Origin: Phoenix dactylifera | Taxonomy: Eukaryota > Streptophyta > Magnoliopsida > Arecales > Arecaceae | Length of the DNA: 64,000 nucleotides | NCBI RefSeq assembly: GCF_009389715.1 | Contig: NC_052401.1 | Location: 1,476,843 to 1,540,842, forward strand | Direction: 5' to 3' | Part shown: positions 29,501 to 42,100 of the stretch, one piece after another | Position numbering within the stretch: position 1 is the first letter of the stretch | How the letters are laid out: each line of letters begins with the position of its first letter | Translations under genes and position numbers: made by a program | The notes under the pieces: generated by a model | Told to the model about the DNA's origin: nothing | Database searches by the model: none | What the model saw: the letters and a program-made list of their open reading frames with translations, nothing else

Positions 29501-30128
29501 AAATAATTGTGCACATACAAATATAACTGTGTACAAAAACTACTATAAATGTATGCAATATGAGTATAAGTATATTTGTAGGACTAAAATGGTAGTGGTC
29601 AAAGGACCGCATGTTAAAGTCAGTCAAAGAAAAAGGACCAGGTGTTGACTTGCACCCAGAGGTCTGGTAGTAAGTCTACTAGGCCAGGACCTTTTCATTG
29701 ATATCCCGTTCAGTAGAGAATGCTACATATTTGTGACCATATTTGTTTGTATGAATTTCTTTGGAAACAGGAAGACTGAAAGATGAACCATTGGTAGGAG
29801 GATCTCCTTTGGAAAAATGTTCTCAATAAGTCGATGAGTTTATACTTGCATTGAATTTGGATAGCCCTCAGCAGTATTGGTCTAGACCGAATAATAAATT
29901 TCCATGTCAATGTATAAACTCCCTCTTTATCCAAGACTATCAATCTGGAATCTTCTTTTCTTTTTTCTTTTTTTTTATCTACTAACAACCTTACTCTTCA
30001 GTATCGTGCAGATGTGCCATCATATCTTAGGATATAATAGCTGTTGTTATGCTTATACCGTCTTTGTTGTTGCCTTAATTCAACCTTCCACTTCAAAGTA
30101 GTTCCTTGTATGCATTGCTAACTCGTAG
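26593..30128. other. AT-rich intergenic DNA, no gene seen
   Basis: The first 100-200 bases should hold the minus-strand promoter and leader of the U-box gene. A short (TA)n lies at about 27259-27276. The segment 27420-28060 is more complex and has small open frames on both strands, with no recognisable product. The rest shows nothing I can support. Confidence 0.5.
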
Positions 30129-30300
30129 TTTTTTTTTTTCCCCTTCAGTACATCAGCGGCTCATGCCTGTTGAGTGTGCAAACAGCCAACAAAAACAAAA
30201 AAACAAAATATTGCGCAAAGGCATAGGCACAACCCCGTAGTCTAGCCAGAAAAAAATCTTCCGAGTAATAAGCCGCGAAGAAAACAACCCAGTCGCCAAA
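30129..30300 (-). mobile_element. Short LINE 3' remnant
   Basis: On the minus strand, a segment translating as RLITRKIFFWLDYG resembles the extreme C-terminal coding end of the LINE tail at 12.65 kb (HITRKTFFG). It is followed by a poly(A) stretch, seen as T at about 30129-30139. Only the last part of an element is left. The call rests on similarity between two remnants in this window, so it is tentative. Confidence 0.4.
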
Positions 30301-33300
30301 TGATAACCTTTAAACTTCGAGTCAAAGTTCCAAACGAGCAGGAATTTGATCAAATTGGACAAAGAGGACCCCACCCGCATGGCTGCGAAGGAGAGCGACT
30401 TTTGCTGGCCGATGCCGGGGCCGTGTGGTTCGCGTCGAGTCTAATGGGCCCTTACCATGTTAGAGTTGGTCAATGGACAAACATAGAAGTCTAGTTTGTT
30501 GACTCGAACTCCAGCAAACATATTAATAATAAGGTGGCTGTGGTAGCGCCCCGTGGGAGACGGCCCTTCTTTGCTTCTTTTGAATGTAAACAATTTGGTG
30601 GGGTGTTGATCTCGCTAAAGGGTCCACATTGTTGTATCATATAGATACATACAGTGTTAAAAGAGCAAAATTATGACAAGGATAGGTGTCGACTCGCATG
30701 CAAACATTAGGAGCAACGATATGATCACAAATGCTAAGGAGAAGCTTGGTGGTGTCCTTTCAAATAGAACATGATCATTTTATCAGTTGAAGTGTCAAAC
30801 ATCTATTGATGAGTATTGTGAGATGCGCATGCATGCAGCAACAACATGCATTTGTACATCATGCATCGATATGACTTGCCTCTTAAGGCACACTCGATAG
30901 ATTAATCAAGACTCGACATATGAAGAGTTGAACCACTTCCGAAATATCACACCCAAGCCTCAAAATTTCGTAATTGGAGTTCATGGTTCCACCTTCAGGA
31001 GTGCGACAATTTTTCACAGAAAGGAAGGAAAAACAAGAAAAATTGGTTGTGCCTAAGCTGTGTTCGTTTCGTACTAAAGATAGAATTGCCCAAGAAACAC
31101 CTCTTGTGGTACCCGGCAACAGAAGGTCTTGCTTGCATTAAATTTCAACAGTTTTTTGGTAGAGTGCGGGCTTTCTTGAAAAATATGGTCTTCGCATGAT
31201 CTTCTCCTTGTGTTTAACCATGGAGACCTTGAGGGGCAAAGCGCTGCATTTCCGCAAAAGAAATCTACTAGTTTCTCTTTGTTCGAAATCTACTAGTTTC
31301 TTCAGAGTCTACCTCATCTTTATAGAAGCATAAATGGAGTTCAAGGGCATCGACGTCATCAAGATTATAACTGGGATGGGACAGTTCAGGAATTTTACGA
31401 ATCCAATTAAGTATGAACTGGAGGCCTAACTTAATTAATCCAGTTAAAACACATCCTAATATTCTTTCATTTATACTTTAGCCCATGTTGCATCCCTAAA
31501 ATTTATACTTCATAGGAAATTGAGTTCCTATGAAGTAATTGGCAGATAGCCGAGCATATAACGATGAACCTCCTGCTGCACACTAATTGGCATTGTTGTT
31601 AGCCCTTGGAAGTCCATTAGGTCCACATACCTTGGAAGAAAAAGAAGAAGAAGAAGAAGAAGAAACCACCAGCCGATCATCCACAGGTGGTAACGCTCAG
31701 CACGGCGTAGAACTTGTTTTTGGTTCAGTGTTGGCAATAAAGTTTCTCGGATGACTTCAAATAATAGTGTCTATTGCTCCTAGAGATGACCAAATATTAA
31801 TATAAATCTTGAGCAATATGCTCCTATGGATTTTATTCACAATTTCCTTATAATCAAGTGATTATTCTCTGAAGTTCGAAGGCTCGACCGATTAAAGATG
31901 TTTAGTTGTCTGTCGGTTCTTCAGGATAATCATAATACCTGATTATCGGCAAAAAAGATGATGAATTTATGATTTGCTAGTTTCTACAAAATAGATTCTA
32001 CGAATAGCAGAGAAACAAGAGCTTTCGAATATCTTTTACATTTAGTGTACGTCTGCTTCAGTGAAACTTGACATCCAGAGGGACAAAATACGTGGGTGTT
32101 TTTTTCTTTACCTTCTCAATGTCAAGAGAGTGCAGCCAATTCCAACTATGCCGGCTTTGTTGCAAGAAAGGCTCAGTACACAGTTTCTTGGCCCAAAAAG
32201 TTATATTGCTGGGCCCAACACATTCGCATCCCGCTCCAAAGCTACCAGTTGTGGATAACCAGTCCATCTGGGCCCTTTTTGGGGAACTTCATTGCTTGCC
32301 TTACCTTGCATCAATTGCTTATTTTAGGTGCCGATCGCATCATCCCTGAGAGAAACTCGGCTATGGTGATCGGGTAGGTTCATGGCCAGTGAAGCAGTAC
32401 TGGCGGGTTGCTGCTGCTCCACGATATCTGCAGACTCACGAAAGAGTGTGGCTTCTTCCGGTCCACTCATGTTTACCGAGAGGCACTGCTGCAGACTGGG
32501 TTGCCTCCTTTATGGCTTATCCTTTGGAGGGTTTATATGGGAGAACCATCTATTCGCTCCTTTTGTTTTAGGCCAATTTTTTTTTTCTGATTTTGTTGAC
32601 TGTACTCACACTTGTTGTGTGTGAGACACCGATACACACACACACACACACAAAACAAAACAAAACAAAACAAAAAACTCCATCTTTACAGTCACTGGAA
32701 TACAGAGCCATAATAACAATCAAAAAGACGAGGAAAGATCTGAAGAAATTACCCGGATAAGCAATTCTCATGATCTGAAAATATCAATTGTGGCCTCCAG
32801 GATTCAAGGGTTACTTTTTTCAAACAGATATTTTTAAATTGTTATTGTTATGGGCCTCATTTGCAGCATATGATTGTTTCGGTCGTCTAAACTACCTTTT
32901 AAAAAAAAAGGGGGAAAGAGTTGATGCCATCCAGCTGCCATCGTATTAGTGCAAACAGTTCTAGTTTGAAGGTGACATCCTCCTCTTCATTTCATTATAT
33001 TTTGTTGTGTTTCCTTTTCCTGTCAAAGATATGAATTAGTTAGAAGATGATTCTAGCTTCATGGCTATGGCTCTTAAACGAAACAAATTATTTTGTTGGA
33101 TGCCCATACGCTTATGACTTTAACATGGATCTTAAAACATAGCTGCTTCATGCATTGGAGCCTTATGTTTTCATTACTCTTCATTTGTTATTGTTGCACC
33201 ATCTTAAAATATGTGATAGGACAGTAGGTCCTAGGAATTTTAGGGCATGCTAGGTTAGCTAAAGACTGTACTAGTATAAATTATATTCTTTAACAGCTCC

Positions 33301-34842
33301 CTAATTTGCTATGTTAGACAAAGAGAGAAGCTCAAATTGAAATTATATTCAAGTGATTCATTGCTCTCAGGTGTAGGTGTAGTAGATGATACAGATACCT
33401 TCTATATATGATTAGCAACTAGGGACACCATAGATGATAAAAAAAAAGAAGATGGTACTTCATCCCAAGTTGTCCATCAGAACTTGCACTAGGGTCTGTC
33501 TTATGTAGTTTCACTGAGGTTAGCTCGAACTGCTTTCCTTGAGAAATAGACTGACTATTAATTATTACCTGATATATTGTAAAATTCTATGTTTGATATT
33601 CACGACAATTGGTTTGTCTTCATTATCTTTGCAGTCGTACTTATGGCATAAGATATATTGAAACTTGAAATCATTCATCATTATCTTTATCTTGAAATTT
33701 TTATCTGTTAAATTAGCTTTCCGACTCTTATGTTACGTAACATTTTCCGGATGTCATATTACCATTCTTTTGCAATGGCTGGTCTACTGTTTTATTTAAA
33801 ATGGAACAATAATAACCTTCCATCCAGGACCAGCTAAACAATCGAAAAGATTACATTCAATTGATCATTATAACTAGCAATCTAAGAAGAACAAAAAAAA
33901 TATGGGTCATCCTCTAATTTAATAAATTGGATGGTCTTTACCTTTCTTTCAGTCAAAAAAAAAAAAAATGAAAAGGAAAGAAAATATGGGTCACCCTACC
34001 TATAGTGCCTCTACTATTTGTACATTCGGTAGATGTAATCATGACCAACAAGCCTTAATCCAAGCTATTATTTTGTAGTCAGTTGATGACTTTTTTTTTA
34101 CTTTATCATCTAGTTCTATCAAGGGATTCCTTTTCTTACAATATAAGATTCTTGATAACCATGACTAGGTTGACTTGATTTAGTATGTTGCCATCCTAAA
34201 CCATAGACGTATCAGCACTGTTTCTCGTATGTACTATGGCTATTATACAAATCATTTCACATTCATTTTCTTTTTAACCCAATAAAATTATTTGGTTCCA
34301 TGAGACTAGATTTGAAAATTATTTTAGTAGCGATTAATTTTACGAAAAATATCACATCCTTACCAAATCATATTCATACTTTGGGTTCAATTGTGTTAGT
34401 GCAGTTTTCATTTACATGCTGCACAGATATAATAACACTTTCCCAACAAACATTAAAAATTTGAAAAAATTCCGACGAAAATCCACATTTAGACTAAGAT
34501 TCTGCTGTTTCCAATAGGTTTAGGTTCAAAATTAGATCCCATATCCATCGTTGTCTTTGGTTTTGGATCCCATTAATGTTTAAGCTATTCCTAATTCCAA
34601 CCGACCCCAAGCATTAGGATCCCATTAAGAGCTTGTTTGGAAAATCCTGCATAACGGGGTTAGATTTTTCATTAGATTTATGGAGTGGACAGCTTATTTG
34701 AGTAGATTTATATCAATCCAATATCTTTCCAGCCGATATCATGTGAGAGGGAAACAAAAGAAGGCCCATAAAGATTCTTTTTTTAGCCAATAGGCTTGGA
34801 AATAAGATTTAGCCAACTTGCTAGATTTATGTAGGAAATTCT
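30301..34842. other. Intergenic DNA with simple repeats, no gene seen
   Basis: It contains an (AAG)n-like tract near 31635-31664 and a (CA)n followed by AAAAC repeats near 32633-32676. Open frames at 32061-32377 and 32382-32624 occur in several overlapping frames and show no domain. Nothing else could be supported. Confidence 0.5.
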
Positions 34843-34981
34843 TGTTTTTTTTTTTTTATGAAGAGGGAGGCAACGCCACCCAACCTTTATTAGAAAAATA
34901 AAGTTTACAAAAACTATTTATAAAAAAATTGCAATAAAGAAAAATATAAAAAAAATAAAAAGCTTTTACAAAAAGTAGTGA
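34843..34981 (-). mobile_element. LINE- or SINE-like 3' end with imperfect target duplication
   Basis: Minus-strand sequence with GGTTGGGTGGCGTTGCCTCC runs into a poly(A) tail, seen as T at 34844-34857. The GGCGTTGCCTCC motif is a common 3' end of plant LINEs as I recall. Flanking segments GATTTATGTAGGAAATTC on the left and GATTTCCGTAGAAAATTC on the right match at 15 of 18 positions and may be an aged target duplication. Confidence 0.45.
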
Positions 34982-36444
34982 GATTTCCGTAGAAAATTCA
35001 GCTCATTTCTATTGCATTTTCCAATTTAGCTATGGCCTTGTTTAAAAAATCCAACAAGATTGGTCTGCATTTTCTATAGATTTCAGGTCTGTTGGTCTGC
35101 TCGTCGTGTAGTCTTCTAAAGACCTATTTTAGTCTTCGCCCAAATACCATCTATAGGCCTATTGGTTTTCAGGATGAAAAAAAAAAACAGAGAAGCATTA
35201 GATTGATATAGATTCTATCCAAATTGATTGTCCATTCTATAAATGCAATAGAAAATTCAGCCCAACCCTACTAGATTAATGTTTTGGCTATTCCTAATTC
35301 CAATCAATCCCAAGGATTACAGGTATCGTACGAGAACATGCGAGCTTTTCAGCGTTAGCCAGAAACTGTTCCACCTTTTTGGAGGAAGTATGCTTACAAA
35401 ATTTGGAACAAGGTGAAGAGGCGACGTGCTTTGCGACGTAGGCCTTGGAGCAAAGGCGTAGCGGTACAATGACAGCAGCTAGCTAGTAATCGTCAACCAT
35501 TTAAATACGTCTTCGTCAACCATTTAAATACGTCTTTCTCTTTTGTTTGGGTGGGCCTTAGCTTAATAACCCTTGATAGTCGAATTGTCCGGAGAAAAAG
35601 ATAAGGAGGGTGGTGGGCCATTGCTTAATAACCATGGCACGAGTCAGGAGACCACGGGACCATGATTTCAGACATGGAGCCCCACCTCCGGAGTCCCCAC
35701 CAAATATAAACTGTCTAAAGAAAGCTATTCGTAGACGAAGGATGGGCAATCCGCACGTCCTTTCCTCAGAGTACTAGCTACTACCTTCTTCACCACCCAC
35801 CCTCCCAACCTTTAACCTACTCGAGGGAGACTCAGCTTTCAAGGTGGCTCCAGCGACGGTAGAAGGGCATTCTCTGCTTCCAAACATACTAATTATATTA
35901 AGTGATGATGTAGTCTTTTAGATTAAATATATTTTCAAAAAGTCGAACGGATTAGTCACTTCAAAAGCATCTTATGGGATGGAGAAGCAGAGCTATTTAA
36001 AGCATTATGAAATTTGTTGTCTTTTGATTTTGTTAAATGTATTCAAATTAGGAACGTATAGATCTTTCATTATTGCAAAAAGAAAAATTTACGCGTTCGG
36101 TGCAACAGGCTCGGGCGACTGTTCCATTCGACAAACCTATCCTTAATTGCACCCTCCTTACTTGCGTTTGTATCCCCACTGTAGCATAAATTTAATTGTT
36201 ATTTGAGATTAGCTCACTAATTAAGTCTCAATCAAGCTGCTTCCAAACTCTTTCATTAGTCATTTCAATTGTACTGTTTTGGTGGAGGTCTCCTTGCGGG
36301 CCCGTAGCATGGAAACTTTAGCAGGACGATGTAATGTAATGCAAAGAATATGCAACACAGAACCATCCATGCATACATAGAAAGTCAGAGAATAACATGC
36401 CTAAGCATTAAATATCTCCATGCCATTCCCATGTAACATACCTC
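34982..36444. other. Intergenic DNA, nothing recognised
   Basis: No gene supported. A 22-base direct repeat (CGTCAACCATTTAAATACGT-type) occurs twice near 35492-35533. The remainder leads to the promoter region of the IDA-like gene. Confidence 0.5.
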
Positions 36445-36478
36445 AGAGAGAGAGAGAGAGAGAAAGAGAGAGGGAGAG
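36445..36478. repeat. (GA)n microsatellite upstream of the IDA-like gene
   Basis: GA run with a few interruptions, about 570 bases upstream of the IDA-like start codon. GA/CT tracts can bind BPC-type factors in plants; nothing here shows that it does. Confidence 0.8.
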
Positions 36479-36856
36479 TGTGCATCCAAGCACCCATCAC
36501 CAAGCCGAAGAGACAGCCGTCCTGTTCGGAGCTAAACCAACAGTCCCAATTCCTCAGTCGGCCATTAAATTGTTGTGGCCCCCCTCTCTCACCTAACTGG
36601 TCGACACCGGCTTCCTTTTTTTTTTTCTATTCACTGTTGCCTACTCCTTTTGCCCCCCCCTCCCTCTTCCATTGTTTTCTTAAGCCCTCCCCCCACCTCA
36701 CCTCCTAAGAATCTGCTCAACCCTTAAGGCCTTAACACCTCAGCCCCACCACCACTCCATGGACATTATTAGACAACACTACGAGAAGCTAAGCTAAAGC
36801 TAAGGCAATCCCACTGCACCGTTTCCATTAAATACGACCCCCATGCCCCCCCATAC

Positions 36857-36867
36857 TATATATTTAA
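36857..36867 (+). promoter_or_regulatory. Likely TATA box of the IDA-like gene
   Basis: TATATATTTAA stands about 185 bases upstream of the ATG at 37052, in a C-rich setting. A start of transcription near 36890-36900 would give a leader of about 155 bases. Position and sequence fit a plant TATA box; no start site was measured. Confidence 0.55.
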
Positions 36868-37051
36868 TGATTGCCCGTATCCATACTTATGTTTGAATAT
36901 CTCCCCCTTACTCCACCCTTTGCCCTTTCATTTGCTTAGAATTCAAGCTCTTCTCCCCCAGCATACTTTTTCTCTCTTCCTCCCTACCGCTTTACCACCC
37001 TCCTTTTGATTCTGGACTCTCTTGCCTCTCCTTTTCTCTTGGTCAGGCCAA

Positions 37052-37286
37052 ATGGGTCAGCTCACAAGGGGCTCAACTCTACTGGTATGGCTGCTGCCGC
37101 TGCTGCTCCTCCTACTGGTGTCATGTTGTCAGGGTTCTAGGAACATGCAAGTCCTCAAAAAGAGGCCGATGGAGAGGAATTCGGGCTTCTACTTTGGTTT
37201 TTTTGCCGAGGGGTGTGCCGATACCGCCTTCGGGGCCTTCAAAGCAGCACAACTCCATTGGCTTCGAGAGCCATACGTCACCTTGA
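37052..37286 (+). pseudogene. IDA-like (IDL) abscission peptide precursor with a frameshift
   Basis: IDA-like precursors are short intronless proteins with a signal peptide, a variable middle and a C-terminal PIP motif that is released and perceived by HAESA-type receptor kinases in organ abscission and cell separation. From the ATG at 37052 the frame gives a clear signal peptide (Leu-rich core about residues 11-22) and a middle ending RNSGFYFG. The hormone motif lies in another frame: LPRGVPIPPSGPSKQHN at about 37203-37253, followed by SIGFESHTSP and a TGA at 37284-37286. The two frames meet at a run of seven T (37198-37204); six T would make one continuous precursor of about 77 residues. 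As given, the ATG frame instead runs to 37312 without the motif. The gene is broken or the T run is miscounted. The motif has Gln where most relatives have Arg (SKRHN). Confidence 0.85.
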
Positions 37287-37312
37287 AGAGTGCCGAAGCT
37301 ATCCGAAGCTGA

Positions 37313-38134
37313 TGTACATGGTTGTGTTGTTTTGTTCTCTTTTGGATACATTCTTTCTTTCTTCTACTTTTGGATATAGTCTTTTAGAAGGCTCTCTCTC
37401 TCTCTCTCTCCCCACAAATCTTACAGCTTTTTGATCACCAAGGGATGATTACCTTGGTCAGAGACAGAGATGCATGGCTGGTCTTATGAAAGACATGGCA
37501 GCCTCTGGGATTGGGCAGCAAAAAGTTGACGAGCTGTCACAGCTTCGAAGAATGTCCAAGGAAGTTTTTTTTTCTCTTTTTCAGTATTTCGCTTTATATA
37601 CGTAGTTATTTGATATTAGGGTTTCACAAGAAAAATTATATATGGAGAGAAGAGAATGATATATATATAGTTCCTTTCCTCAAGAGACATTAATCTTAGG
37701 ATGAGGGATTTAAGCCCTTTGGTATTTTTAACACAATCTCAAGGTGTGTGTATATATCCATTTCCTTTTTGCTTTTCTCCTGTGCTATAAGCTTTTGGAA
37801 TGGAAGGAGGTGGGTCTGATGATGATTGCCATTGTGCGAGAGCTTGAGAGTTAGTATATAGTACTTTGCTAGTTTCCTTAGGTCCCTTTTCCCTTTTTTT
37901 TTTTATAAAAAGCTGTCATGTCTCACTTAAAAATTGTCATGCTATGTTTGTGTTTTGAGATAAAGGACCAGGTAAGGTGGTCTGATCGAGGGACTTGACA
38001 GATCTGAGAGGGCGAGGCATTAGGAGTAGGGTGACGTGATCCTTGGCAGGGTCCAGGTTTTGTAGCCCCTGCGGTGTAGGGGCATGGACGCATATTAGGG
38101 GGAGGCACCCACGTACATAGGATCCTATACGTTA
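37313..38134. other. Downstream region of the IDA-like gene
   Basis: Probable 3'UTR followed by intergenic DNA. It has a short (CT)n run near 37396-37411. No other gene is visible. It ends with the left target duplication of the next element. Confidence 0.5.
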
Positions 38135-38850
38135 GGGTAGTTCTATATACACCCCCCCCTATTGCTCAGGACACCCCCCAAAAACCAAAAAAAAAAAATA
38201 CCCAAACTAACCTTTAGTGTAATTACCATATTGCCCTTGAAATTTTCTCATACACCCCCCCTTCCTCCTCCTCCGTTTCGTTTTGAAAAGAAAAAAAAAA
38301 ACACCCCTCAAACCCCTCTTAAACCCCTCCTCCCCCGTTCCCCCTTCTCCCTCTCGTCGCCGGCATTCTCCCGATCTCCGACCACCTCGCCGGCGATCTG
38401 TTCGGCTGCACAGTGCCGAACAGAAGGCTTCTGTCCGGCACTGTTCAGCCGAACAGAAGCCTTTTGTTCGGCGATCCAGTGCCGAACGGAGCACGAACCG
38501 TGAAAAAAAAAAAATTTCGGGAGAAGTCGGCGAGGTGGTTCCGGGAGAAGCCGGCGAGGTGGTCGGAGATCGGGAGAATGCCGGCGACGAGAGGGAGAAG
38601 GGGGAACGGGGGGTTTTGGGCGTTGGCGAGGTGTTTTGGAGGGGAAGAGCGGGGTGGGGGGGGGGTTTGGGGGGGTGTAGAGAGCAATTTAGGTGAGGGG
38701 GTGGGGAGGGTGGGGGGGTAATTTAGGAATTTTTAATTTTTTAGGGGTGTCCTTAGCAAATGGGGGGAGGGGGGTGTAGAGAGTATTTAATTTTTTTTTA
38801 ATTTTTGGGGGGTGTCCTGAGCAATAGGGGGGGTGTATATAGAACCACCC
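38135..38850. mobile_element. Mutator-like foldback element with 9-bp target duplication
   Basis: The left end GGGTAGTTCTATATACACCC and the right end, inverted, GGGTGGTTCTATATACACCC are the outer part of inverted repeats of at least 50 bases. They are flanked by TATACGTTA on both sides (38126-38134 and 38851-38859). A 9-bp duplication is the mark of Mutator-like elements. Inside, a perfect 61-base inverted repeat joins 38333-38393 with 38551-38611, and the centre (about 38405-38485) is a set of CCGAACAGAAG-type inverted repeats. The 716-bp element has no transposase and could fold into one long hairpin when transcribed. Confidence 0.85.
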
Positions 38851-39067
38851 TATACGTTACCATAAAGCCAGCGAAATTTGGAGCTTGCAACTTCTACCAA
38901 CATGAAATAATGTTAGAATTTAGTTTTCTTTTCTTTTCACCTTATTCCCAACTTTAATTTGGTATTTTTAGCTGCAGGCTGCTAAAAAGTTTGAACCGCC
39001 CAATCTGGCAGATGAATGTGTTTTTATTCTTGTGCAGATTTTTTTTTTTTTTTTTTTTGTGTGGAGG

Positions 39068-39149
39068 GGTCAAATTCTTCTACAGATGTCAAACGAGGGG
39101 ATGGAATAGGTCAACTTCTTCTATAGATGTCAAACGAGGGGACGGAATA
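39068..39149. repeat. Two-copy 41-bp tandem duplication
   Basis: GGTCAAATTCTTCTACAGAT and the rest of a 41-base unit ending GGAATA occur twice with three substitutions. It follows a run of about twenty T at 39039-39058. Confidence 0.75.
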
Positions 39150-42100
39150 CAAAAGATATAGAATGAAAGGAGTATCTCCCATCTTTTCTCATGAGAGAAA
39201 AGAAAGAAAAAGTAGAAAATGTGGGCTTGATTGTTTTAAAAACATTCTAAAATGCAAGATATAGAATGATCCACGTACCAGCTCATGCAGAAACTGGTGG
39301 TTTCGATTGCAGGGGATCTGATCTCACCCCATTGCTTGGCAATTGGCTTTTTGTTAATTTGATTGATTGTTGATGATCTCCATTAAACCACCTTCAAGCA
39401 GAAAATTTTTAGTCAGGGAGTAGAGTCCAATAATCCTTTGCCAAATCTACTTATTGTTATCTCTAGACCATGAAAATTTCATCGTTTATCTACCTTAATA
39501 GTGCTTCCTTCTTCTTATTCTTTTTCCTTTTTCCATACTGTACCTTCACATTTTTGCATCTCGCGTCCGCACATCTTGCCTTACACTGATTCTAGATAAG
39601 AAACCTAGTTTTATAATTGTTTATAATAAACCATGTTCGATCTCGATGCTATTTAATGATCATATTATTAAAGTCCAATTTTGAATATCACTAACTTATT
39701 CAGAAGCAACAAGAACTTAAACTCGTTAATGGATAGGTTCATGAATATATAAGATCAACGGGAGTCTCTACCTATCCATTATGGGACTATTTCTTGTATA
39801 ACACTTCAGAGGCACATCTTTTATTTCATATGATAATAATCCAATTCTACTAGTTACATACTCTCATCCGCCCTCAAACAAAAAAAAAAAAAAGAAAAAA
39901 GAAAAAAAAATCTTCCCGAGTTCAAGTAGGAGAGGATGCATAAGCGGGATGATATAAGGGTGCAATCGAGCAAAGCTAAGCACAAGATTAACTCGATTCA
40001 AAATACTTATGCTCGAAACTAATATTCTGGCTCGGAACTCAACTTAAGGTCGATCAAACCTTAATATCCAAGCTCAAACTCAGCTGGATATAAAACATAA
40101 TAATAATACTCGATTCGACTCGAATATCAACCGAATCATACTCGAGCTTAAATTTGAGCTATGGTCATAATTAAAAAATATGGTTAAAACAAAATATAAG
40201 ACAATATTATATTTAAAATATTTAATTAATAATATATATTATAAATAAAGTATAATATTGTTAAAAATATATATAGTTCACTAAACTCGTGAGCCTTTGA
40301 GCCTAGTATTTTGCTACTCGAGATAATCAAGTTAAATTGAGCTCGAGCAACTTATGACCTATTTGGCTCATTTGTTCCCTTAGGATGACACAAGGACTTA
40401 TCTCTTATTTTATAGATAAAGGATGGAGAGTTCGGGATGCAAAATTAATAGGAAATCTTTCTTTTTCGTCTACTATCTTTCAATTCTCTCTCCAGAATTT
40501 ATAGAATCGCACGAGGGGTTGGAGAAACGTTCTCAAGGCTATTCTGATGAGGGAAGCTGATTTGAGTAGGACTTAGCACAAGCACAAAGGGTTGAGGTCA
40601 TGCGGCAACACCTGCTGAGAGTGCAATTATGAGATCTATCTCATCGATTCATGCGATCTGGCTATTCATGTATGCTAAATTCTTAGTCGTTCATATGATT
40701 AATTGAGTAAAAATATTTGTGTGCACCATATCAAGCCTACAATATGGTAAATCTTTTTTCGTGGTGTATTCTTGTATTCCATGCTTTCAGATTGGTATCA
40801 TCTATCTCTTCATCCTTTTACAAAATGACTCCAATTCTTCAGGATGATGTATTTCGGGATTGTCATTGTTTCGCCTACGCCCTTAGGTCATATGTTTCTA
40901 CTGGAAACCATCATCCTCTCTCAGCTCAACAACCATATACTTTAATTACCAAAAAGTTCTTCCATGAATGCATCAGAGAGCTCACAGGTCTCTTTACCCT
41001 ATCGACAAATACTCTTTTATCATTCGCAAAACAAAATCAAAAAGGAACCTTCCGACAGACTAAAACAGGTGTAATCAAGGCTCCAAGCTGACTTATCATA
41101 ATTGCCTTTTAGATAAATGACTTATCATTAGCTCTCATCAGAATAATGTTGTCTTTTTTAACAAGTTTGATGGTGGGATAGTTTTTCAATTTTTATTCAA
41201 CCAACGCAAGCATCCGAGTTATCCAAAGACCACTGCAGTAGATAATATTTGCTTTACATTTTAAACAAAAAAGTGCCTTTTCATGACCAGAAATTATATT
41301 ATTATCACTAATTTTCCTCCATTTCTCCCACCTATTTTGCATTTCCTGCTGCCTTAATTCAACATAAGAGTGTGGAACCAATCTTTTCGAGCAAATACAA
41401 AGACTTATCTTTTGCTCAAATCAAAGAAAACAAGATGAAGTAAATGATAGCCGAGTTGATATAGCCAGGTAATATGTTTCTTCTGAGGACCAGCATCCTC
41501 TTTATATAGCTAAGTCCGTTTTGCTCGGAACAAGGCATCGAACTGTTGTTCAATGGTCATACTGCATTGAACTGTTCTTTAAAACAGTACATCAATGGTG
41601 TTCGCAGTTAGAAAATGTCCATAAATATATCCATAACAAGAAACACATCCATCCATGCGCACTTGTTTCTCCCTTCCATTTTAAGCTTTCATCGCCACAA
41701 GCTCTGCGGGCAAAATAATGCAAATTAAGAATCATACATTGCTATTGCTATTCTTTCTGAAGCAATCAGGAGTACTCAAGTTTATTTATATCATCATGCT
41801 GTGTCTGTCTTTCATTTCCATCATCTATAACTATAAGGCTGCTCTCATTTAGGTACTACCACGAAAGCAGAAGACTACAACAGAACCAATGGATAAGTAC
41901 TTGTCTATCTCTATCTACCAATATATATCATGTATCTAGTCTTCCATTTCTTTGGAAGTAATCTCTTTCTTCCATGTCGCATTAAATCGCGTGCACCAAA
42001 CATCCAAGAAAAATTGCCACCAGTGGCATCAAATAATAATGTTGCCGCCCATGGAAGGTTGAGAGTCCTTTCACTGAAAACTTCCTCCTTGACTTGTCAC

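Noticed and set aside
37052-37312. Taking the ATG frame as a normal 86-codon secreted peptide
   Set aside because: The conserved hormone motif is in another frame from about 37203 on; the ATG frame beyond the T run has no family resemblance.
40717-41091. 124-codon plus-strand frame
   Set aside because: No recognisable domain, no leader or splice context, AT-rich surroundings; kept as chance.
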